Translations under genes and position numbers: made by a program
In this document: positions 57,463 through 64,000 of the stretch, piece after piece
How positions within the stretch are numbered: position 1 is the first letter of the stretch
How the letters are laid out: the number at the start of each line of letters is the position of its first letter
Notes under the pieces: model-generated
What the model was told of the DNA's origin: nothing
The model's database searches: none
The model's input: the letters and a program-made list of their open reading frames with translations, nothing else
Assembly (NCBI GenBank): GCA_021464415.1
Contig: CM038464.1
Coordinates: 53,681,328 to 53,745,327, forward strand
Origin: Lonicera japonica
Lineage: Eukaryota > Streptophyta > Magnoliopsida > Dipsacales > Caprifoliaceae
DNA: 64,000 bases
Reading direction: 5' to 3'

Positions 57463-57964
57463 TAATAAATGGGGTGTTGGTAAAGGCACCCTTAATTTCT
57501 AGTCTATACACCCATTATTAAAAAACAGCAAGGGCGCCTTAATTACAAATCTCTCTTCCCTTCATCCTCTTTTTTTCAATCCAATTCTAAACACAAAAAC
57601 CACTTTCTTGTTTATTTATTTTTGGCTGTTTTTATTTCCTTCTATTTGAGAAAATTGAATCTTACATTGTTGCTGCAATAACACTAAAATAAATGTCATC
57701 AAAAGAGTATTTAAGTATGAAATAAAAACCGATCTACAACTCAAAGAAAAAATGTTTCAATGAAGTTCTATATTAATCAGATTGTGTTTATTGAATGTAA
57801 AAATTAGGCCAAGGAATCGTTGTTTTCAAAATTCAAAAGGATATATATATATATATATATATTGAGTTAAAAATGAAGTGGCTAGTTAAGGCACCCTAGT
57901 TGTTTTTTAATAATGAGAGTATAGACTATAAATTAAGGGTGCCTTTACCTACACCCTAATAAAT
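57463..57964. mobile_element. MITE (486 bp), related to its left neighbour
   Basis: Terminal inverted repeats of about 70 bp begin GGGTGTTGGTAAAGGCACCC on the left and GGGTGTAGGTAAAGGCACCC (inverted) on the right. TAATAAAT is present at 57463-57470 and 57957-57964. The interior holds an (AT)n run at about 57841-57861. The shared start (GGGTGYTRGTAAAG) ties it to the 56923 element. Confidence 0.87.
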
Positions 57965-59250
57965 AATTAAGGTAATTTTACTTCTTTTTTTTTTTGAATT
58001 AGTTTGGCCCTTTTTTCAAAAGTAAAAAAAGTAGATTCTTGTTTTTAGAGCATTCACAATGATAAATTTAATAACATAATAAGTATACTATATTTACCCT
58101 ACTTTAAAATTGAATTAGTGGTTCATTAATTACCATAGACGAAAGAAAAACCATTTTCAGAACCAAACGCATAAGAGAAATGCGTGCAGGAATTAAAAGG
58201 CTTACTAGTTGTCTTTATTTGCTTCCTGCTTGCCTTTATGCTCAAAATTACCTTGGAACAACTTTCATGACTACATTCTCACAATTAAGTATAAAAGTAT
58301 AGTGTACATGAGAAAAAGCCCACGGATATTAGTTATGCATTTCATCTTGCATGCATTTTAATAATGTGTCATCTGCCCCACGCAATATAGTAGTGTGTTT
58401 GAAACCCAAACGTAATTTAGTTGTGCGTTTCACACCATACGTATTTTAATTTTAATTATACGTATAATAAGGAACTTAACATAACTTAAATTTATCATAT
58501 ACATGTTTTATGAAACAGTGTTTTATTTTACCTAAAGGCACTGCTGCATGCGCGCGTAGAATAAATTTATCTTAAATAACCTACTTACGTACTTATACCA
58601 TTATGGATGCTTTTACTAATAATTTAAATGTGCTAAGCCCACAGGTCAATTGGTAAGGCTTAATCTTGTTCGGCAATTTATGGTTAAATTTAGACATTCA
58701 CTTTCTTAATTAGTTTAGATCACATAGTCCATCTAATATACATATTATGCATAAATCTATACTATTATACAAAAATAAGACAAATTTTAACTTCAATGTG
58801 AAATTGTGTCAAAATTTTAAATTACTTATTTTATTCTTTAATTACCACTCACTAAGCCACTTATTATTTTTATTCTATTATTTAATTTAAATGAAATATA
58901 TTTAAATTGCACACATGCACATTGCGTTTATATATTAACCTAGTGTAAATATATATGTGTGTGTCAAGTTCAATCCATTGGATAGTTGATCCAACATTCC
59001 CCGTATCAACTATATATGATTTAATTAATTAATTCCTACGAAATATATCTAAGATCAAACACCTAATTAATACATTCTTTTAACATTAGCTCATGAGTAC
59101 CACAACTTCTTGTTTCTTTATACAAATAATAACAAGTGGAAGCTCTATTTGAGAAAGGTGTCTTTTTTTAATATTTATTTGGAAGGAATGTAGTTGAGAA
59201 GGTGAACTAACTATTTTTCCACACTGTATCCATCTACACCTCATCAAACT
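57965..59250. other. AT-rich spacer upstream of the proline-rich protein gene
   Basis: No supported gene or bounded element. It is probably upstream regulatory sequence near its right end. Confidence 0.6.
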
Positions 59251-59255
59251 AATCC

Positions 59256-59265
59256 TATATAAATA
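59256..59265 (+). promoter_or_regulatory. TATA box of the proline-rich protein gene
   Basis: TATATAAATA lies 95 bp upstream of the chosen ATG, in a TATA-and-short-leader arrangement typical of small secreted plant proteins. Confidence 0.8.
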
Positions 59266-59359
59266 GCCGTTTCCAATTACCATCTCTCAACTCGAAAGAC
59301 CACAATACTTTCTTTTACTTGAACAAAATCTTTTGTGTGGCATTTTCTCCTATCATAAA

Positions 59360-59722
59360 ATGGCTCTTTTAAACCGTTTTTTCATCTTATTTTCTATAAT
59401 TGCATTATCGCTTTCAAGCATCCATGTGACTCTGGCGGCTCGCCAGTTGCTTCAAGTTCCGAAAATTCCAACCCTGCCTAATGTTAATTTGCCTCCAATG
59501 CCAACAATACCAACCCTGCCCACCACATTGCCACCACTGCCGACTGTGCCAAGCACCCAAATCCCAACTCTGCCCACAATCCCAACCACAATTCCGAAGG
59601 TAACACTGCCTCCGTTGCCGACCACTTCACTACCCAACTTTCCGACCACAATTCCTTCCCTTCCAAACACCATTCCTACAATTCCTTTCCTCTCTCCACC
59701 CCCATCGACCACTAGCCCTTGA
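59360..59722 (+). CDS. Small secreted proline-rich cell-wall protein
   Basis: A single-exon, 120-residue protein. Residues 1-26 are a signal peptide (MALLNRFFILFSIIALSLSS...). The mature chain begins near ARQLLQ, a start often seen in small secreted plant proline-rich proteins. The rest is built from P-T-L-P, P-T-I-P and P-P-L-P units rich in Pro, Thr and Leu, with SPPP near the C-terminus. It has no enzymatic domain. The likely location is the cell wall or apoplast. The exact family (PELPK-like or another PRP) is not certain. I chose the ATG at 59360 over the in-frame one at 59333 because it starts directly with the signal peptide and fits the TATA box spacing. The antisense ORF across it is a shadow of the repeats. 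Confidence 0.85.
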   Translation: MALLNRFFILFSIIALSLSSIHVTLAARQLLQVPKIPTLPNVNLPPMPTIPTLPTTLPPLPTVPSTQIPTLPTIPTTIPKVTLPPLPTTSLPNFPTTIPSLPNTIPTIPFLSPPPSTTSP

Positions 59723-61320
59723 AGATGTTGCCACTTTATCACACGTTACCGTTATCATCATCATCATCTCTCTTATGCTATATACACGTTTGAAGTTTAT
59801 AATTAATATATATTGTATTTTGATAGTTTGGGGTGAGCCCCGTTAATTCTCACACAAGTCATATATGTTTTCCTTTTCTCGTTGGTGTTGGCTAGGTTGT
59901 GTGAGGTTACCTTTGACTTGTGGTAGTTTTGTTTCAATGTCAGTGTTGTGAAATTATTGTTTATTGTATAATAAGAATATCATACTTTATATTTTTGTCT
60001 CAAGAATTACTAGTCCATAGTTTAAGTATTAAATTAAAGTAAATTAGTGTTTGTAATTAATCGATTTACAAGTAAAAGAGTTGAATTTGTTAAAATCGTT
60101 ATACATTTTAAAGAAATTACATACGAAAAACAAGAATGTGAGGGAAGAGGTGATTATTCGATCAAGTTAGAGAATTATACACTAAGCTATGTTGTACCAT
60201 AAAAACTGATTTAATTTTGTACATAATAAGTTTGCAATTAAACACTACTAAAAAAGAAATGTTTTCAATAAATGTCAAATCACTTTTGCCAAAAAGAAAA
60301 AGAAGATTGGAGAAAGGGACAAGGGAGATTAGATTACGAGAAGAACATAACATAGCAAAGAAAGAGAGTTCATTTAAAAAGAAAAAAATGCAACAAAATA
60401 ATTTCATTCCTAAAGCATAATTTGTCACTAAACCTTGAGAAATAATCGAGGGTAGATCCAAGATTTTTTGGAAGGGTGAACCTAACGTAGAGGCTTAATT
60501 AGGCTGGACTGGACTAGAACTGGAAACTTTCACTGGAAAAAAATAATTGGATTGGACTACAGCCTCAGTCGGCTGGGGCACTTATTTGCCCTTCAAATTA
60601 TTTGATATTACCTTCGGTGGGAATTTTTTTTATATACATATACAATCAATAACTCACACTTTCGAAGTATATATTCATGGATCCTTTGTCTATGTGAAAA
60701 TGAAGCCCCCGGCCACTACATTTATCTTGGGCATTACACCTGGTAGTCACCAAGAACAATTTTAATCATAAACATGCGTTTGTTTGACTTACAGAGAAAA
60801 TAATTGAATTCATTATTATTTCATATAACTTTTTACACAGAAGGTTCTTTCGATTGCAACTCTTTTCTAATAAAAAAGACTCAAATATTTTGTCATTTAC
60901 TTTTACTAACGTTTGAGTATTTTTCATAAAATAAACAGCAATTCATGGCTAGTTTTTCATACAAACAGAGGTGGTTTTTTATTTAAAGGGAAAATGAGTA
61001 AATTATGCTAAACTAGGTTGCAACAAAGAAACTGATTCGATCTGTGAAAAATTAGCAAGTAGCCAATCACTAAAAATTGAAAATATATTATTTGAAATAT
61101 TTCTATATAAGATAAATGTAATCAAACGCAACCTCAATCTATCCCACTTCGCAAGAAATTATATTATATTTAGCAGTGCATCATTATATGAATTTTTTAG
61201 GCAAACATAAGAAAATTCCTTCATTCATTCATATATTCAACCAAGACAAGTCCGAGGATACAACGTACACTAGTTAAAAATTCAGGACATTCCTCAAACC
61301 ACACTATAAAATTAAATCAT
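59723..61320. other. 3' flank and AT-rich spacer
   Basis: The first 200-300 bases are likely 3' UTR of the proline-rich gene. The rest is AT-rich. A hAT-like word (TAGATCCAAGATTTTTTGGA) appears near 60454 without a partner. Confidence 0.5.
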
Positions 61321-61329
61321 CAACACATA

Positions 61330-61700
61330 TTGAGCATATATGCCTAGCTAAAGAATGTGCAACTTGAACAAGGTAACATTGAGACAACAATGTGTTAAGC
61401 TTCATGAATAACATGCACCACCAATTTTAGAGAGGTTTTCGCCACTGTGCAAGAGATATATCAGAAACTACATTGCGGGCATCACGTTCAAAATGCGACG
61501 ATCTAAACCCCGTCTCTATTGTAAAGATTATCGCAATAACTCCACCACTACTACATCACCCATGGGATCTCGAACAGCTACATACCTCAATCCTAATACA
61601 CCTAGCCTCCGCAAACACCCCAGCATCAAAATTAATTTTGTACATATACCTGGGTTCGGTGATCTCCGCCAACAATGGACATAATCAGATTGGTGAGAGG
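61330..61700 (-). pseudogene. RNase H-like (RVT_3) retroelement remnant
   Basis: Minus-strand translation in shifting frames gives KINFDAGVFAEA, then HFERDARNVVSD, then VAHSLARH. These are three ordered motifs of the RNase H-like domain common in plant LINE-derived sequences. Stops and frameshifts between them show decay. Confidence 0.65.
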
Positions 61701-62186
61701 CGAAGGTTTGATTTTAGCATTCTAAAATTTGGCTAGAACATCTTTCACACTTGAAGCTAAAATTAATGAGGGGGCTTCAAGGGTCGTCATTCATGAACAA
61801 CGTCATTCCGGTGATTCCAGATTTGATGATTGTGTGAATTTTTATTATATACAAAGTAGTTTATTATCAACCAATAGATTTAATAATTTAAAGCTGTCCA
61901 TTTTAAAATAAATAAGTTTTTGGAGTGTTGAAACTTGTATGTTATATTATAATGGTAGTATAAGTAATTCCCAGTCATCCTATATATATTTTTAGTTATT
62001 AATAAATTAAGAATTACTTTAGATGTGTAACTTTATAAATTTATAATTTTTGCAACTAAACACTAATAATGTTCCATTAAGTTAAGTGTCATCTTATAAC
62101 CTAAACAAATTTTAAGGAGTTAAAACACCAAATTTAACAAAAATAATTGTCAAAAATTAAAAATGGTCAAAAACAGGGCTGATCCA

Positions 62187-62330
62187 AAGGGGCTTTTCAA
62201 GTATTAGGGACATTTGATAAAATTGAAATGATGCATAAAAGATTAGCATGGCGCATGTGCTCGAACACTCGGGTGTATCTAGTATCACCGCACAATTACA
62301 CGTATAAAAAAGAAAAAAGAAAAGCCCCTT
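62187..62330. repeat. 12-bp inverted repeat enclosing the U6-like sequence
   Basis: AAGGGGCTTTTC (62187-62198) is perfectly inverted as GAAAAGCCCCTT (62319-62330), with the U6 pseudogene between. Confidence 0.85.
62205..62272 (+). pseudogene. U6 snRNA pseudogene
   Basis: GGGACATTTGATAAAATTGA followed by AATGATGCATAAAAGATTAG and CATGGC follows plant U6 snRNA (GGGACATCCGATAAAATTGG ... AGAAGATTAGCATGGCCCCT) with about 10 differences. Similarity fades after CATGGC. The ACAGAGA box is mutated, and no plant snRNA upstream element was seen, so it is very probably non-functional. Confidence 0.85.
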
Positions 62331-62680
62331 CTTTGAAATATATAGCCAGGATCTTATATGGACTATACCGTACAGACTGAACTTAATTCTAACAAAGGTT
62401 TTTCGTCGTTAAAAGTATCTACCCAATGTTTTAGGGACAAAAAATCGTTGTTAAAAGTTCCAGTGTGTACGGACTGTATATCAGTCCGGCTATTAAGAGG
62501 GACTCCCTTACGTTATTCTTGAGGGAGGGATAGCTTATTCCCATTGCCAAACATAATAAAAGCACTCTCTCTTTTTTAAAAAAAAAAAAAACACGTAATG
62601 CATCCCTTCCCCAAAGTCAATTCGTCTGCTAAACCCCTCATCACGTAAGCATTCCTTGAAAAAAAAACCCCACGTAATTC
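62331..62680. other. Spacer with a short stem-loop
   Basis: CGGACTGTATATCAGTCCGG (about 62469-62488) can form a small hairpin, and a related TACCGTACAGACTG lies near 62365. A long T/A tract follows at about 62573-62592. Confidence 0.45.
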
Positions 62681-62819
62681 CCTGCTCATTCTTTACACGC
62701 CAGCACTATTACTCCTCCAAATCAACGACCTCCGTCTCTATTACCTTCATACACGCCAGCATTCATCCTCCTCCACCGTCTGGTGCCGTCCACCTTTCTC
62801 CGTCAAACCCTAATGCCAG
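62680..62819 (+). other. Possible first exon of a gene leaving the window
   Basis: A pyrimidine-rich, GC-richer block (CGTCTGGTGCCGTCCACC, CCGTCAAACCCTAATGCCAG) ends at a good donor, CAG/GTATCA (62819/62820). It includes the AAACCCTAA telo-box word seen in many plant leaders. It could be a 5' UTR or a short coding start at ATGCCAG. No second exon is visible before the window ends. Confidence 0.3.
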
Positions 62820-62835
62820 GTATCACTATAAATTT

Positions 62836-63943
62836 ATAACTAATATATTTTTTGTTGATTGTTTATAATTAAAATAAAATTAGGTCTTTGATTTTAAAAA
62901 TATAATCGTCTTTATGGTGAGTAATTATGTTAAATTTCAATGGTGCTTTGGTGTTTAAATGCAATTTTTCTAATACTTCATGATGGTTAAAAATCATGGC
63001 AGTGTGTTGTTTACTCATAATATAAAGTTACAGTTGATGCTAGAAATCTAGTTAACGATTATTAGCTTACTGTACTATAGGATGCCGGTTGGCATTAATA
63101 CGATTTTAATAATGAGTTTCCCATAAGATTTAAGGGCGTGCAGTGTGCTTGATAAAAAGGTTTGAAAATAATTGAAAACACCTTACGAAAAGTTGGAAAA
63201 AGAAGGTATGAATACCCAACAAATATAACATTACACTTTTAAAATAATAGGTACAGTTGAACTCTCATCGGTAACAATTTCAGTTTGAACCATATTAATG
63301 GTTCAAACTTATGGAAGATTCTCGAAATAATTGAAGATACAAATTTGGATAACATGCTATATAAGTATATATAGACTGATGAACGATTAGAATAGACTAA
63401 CTTCAATTGAATACTTATTTTACTTTTTCAAACTATATCTTAAAAAGTAACTTGACCAAAAATTTATGAATATGCCGGGACCTGCTTAGCTTAGCATTGG
63501 TTTCATCCTTGACTAGTAGTGTAGTGCAACACTGTCAAACACGGCAATAGGAACATAAGTAGTTGCTAAAAATACGATATGCACGCGTATTTATTATGCA
63601 TCTGAATTTAAAATTATGGATGATTCTTGAATGAAAATACGAATTTGATTCTTAAATTATGGATAATTCTTAAATGGAAACACGCCTAACCTTGCTTGTC
63701 TCCTTAGAGACACACTATCAAACCCAGCACTAGGGAAAATAAACTGATTGCCGAAAATTCAACATATTATTTCCCATGTTTTTTTTCGTGTTTTATATTT
63801 ATTTTGCAAATTCAATTACACACGACACATGCATATCTATTTATTCCTTAAGAACTATGTTATTTATTATTTTTAACTAATATATTTTCTGCTGATTGTT
63901 TATAATTAAAATAAAATTAGGTTTTTCATTTTCAAAATATATT
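62836..63943 (+). repeat. ~70-bp direct repeat about 1.04 kb apart
   Basis: TTATAACTAATATATTTTTT ... AAAATAAAATTAGGTCTTTG (62836-62905) is repeated with few changes at about 63874-63943. The sequence between and beyond is AT-rich, with further weak internal duplications (ATGGAAGATTCTCG, ATGGATGATTCTTG, ATGGATAATTCTTA). No gene was recognised to the window end. Confidence 0.8.
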
Positions 63944-64000
63944 TTATGCTAATTTTTGCCTATTTGGATTAGGTCTTTGATTTTATTTATGGAGATGGAT

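Noticed and set aside
59452..59742. A 96-residue Gly/Val-rich ORF opposite the proline-rich gene
   Set aside because: It is the complement of Pro/Thr codon repeats. The sense frame has a signal peptide and a TATA box, so the antisense frame is a shadow.

Overview
This window is nuclear DNA of a flowering plant, most likely a eudicot. The evidence is GT-AG introns, an AT-rich background, a plant-only kinesin, an Asp/Ser-Gly-Ala type Ty1/copia retrotransposon, TRIM elements, Stowaway, hAT and Mutator-like MITEs, and a U6-derived sequence. No prokaryotic, organellar or CRISPR features were seen.

Layout. (1) 379-29623, plus strand: a 23-exon gene for a KAC/KCA-type kinesin-14 (kinesin for actin-based chloroplast movement), 1294 residues when the exons are joined. 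Its introns are loaded with transposons. They include a 5.3-kb antisense Ty1/copia element with 175-bp LTRs placed 14 bp downstream of an exon, a 1-kb array of about 22 tandem hairpins, a 315-bp TRIM, a SINE-like element, and several Stowaway and hAT-like MITEs. (2) 29624-37580: intergenic, with a decayed RNase H-like retroelement fragment, a second TRIM (411 bp, minus strand) and short tandem palindromes. (3) 37581-38777: an intronless J-like protein gene whose HPD tripeptide is replaced by NPN. (4) 38778-50144: intergenic, with Stowaway, Mutator-like and hAT MITEs, including a well-bounded 504-bp hAT element, and a block of degenerate ~180-bp tandem repeats. (5) 50145-53344: a two-exon bHLH transcription factor gene with a C-terminal ACT-like domain. 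(6) 53345-59359: LTR-retroelement remnants, a 1.2-kb foldback element with a 9-bp target duplication, and two related MITEs. (7) 59360-59722: a small secreted proline-rich cell-wall protein gene with a clear TATA box. (8) 59723-64000: an RNase H-like remnant, a U6 snRNA pseudogene enclosed by a 12-bp inverted repeat, and a possible first exon of a gene leaving the window.

The four protein genes do not form a pathway. They act in chloroplast positioning, a J-like protein role, transcription and the cell wall. The most notable content is the transposon structure, much of it resolvable to exact termini and target-site duplications. I found no convincing undescribed multi-gene system. The best candidates for something unusual are the tandem hairpin array in kinesin intron 16, the foldback element, and the U6-like sequence enclosed in a hairpin.
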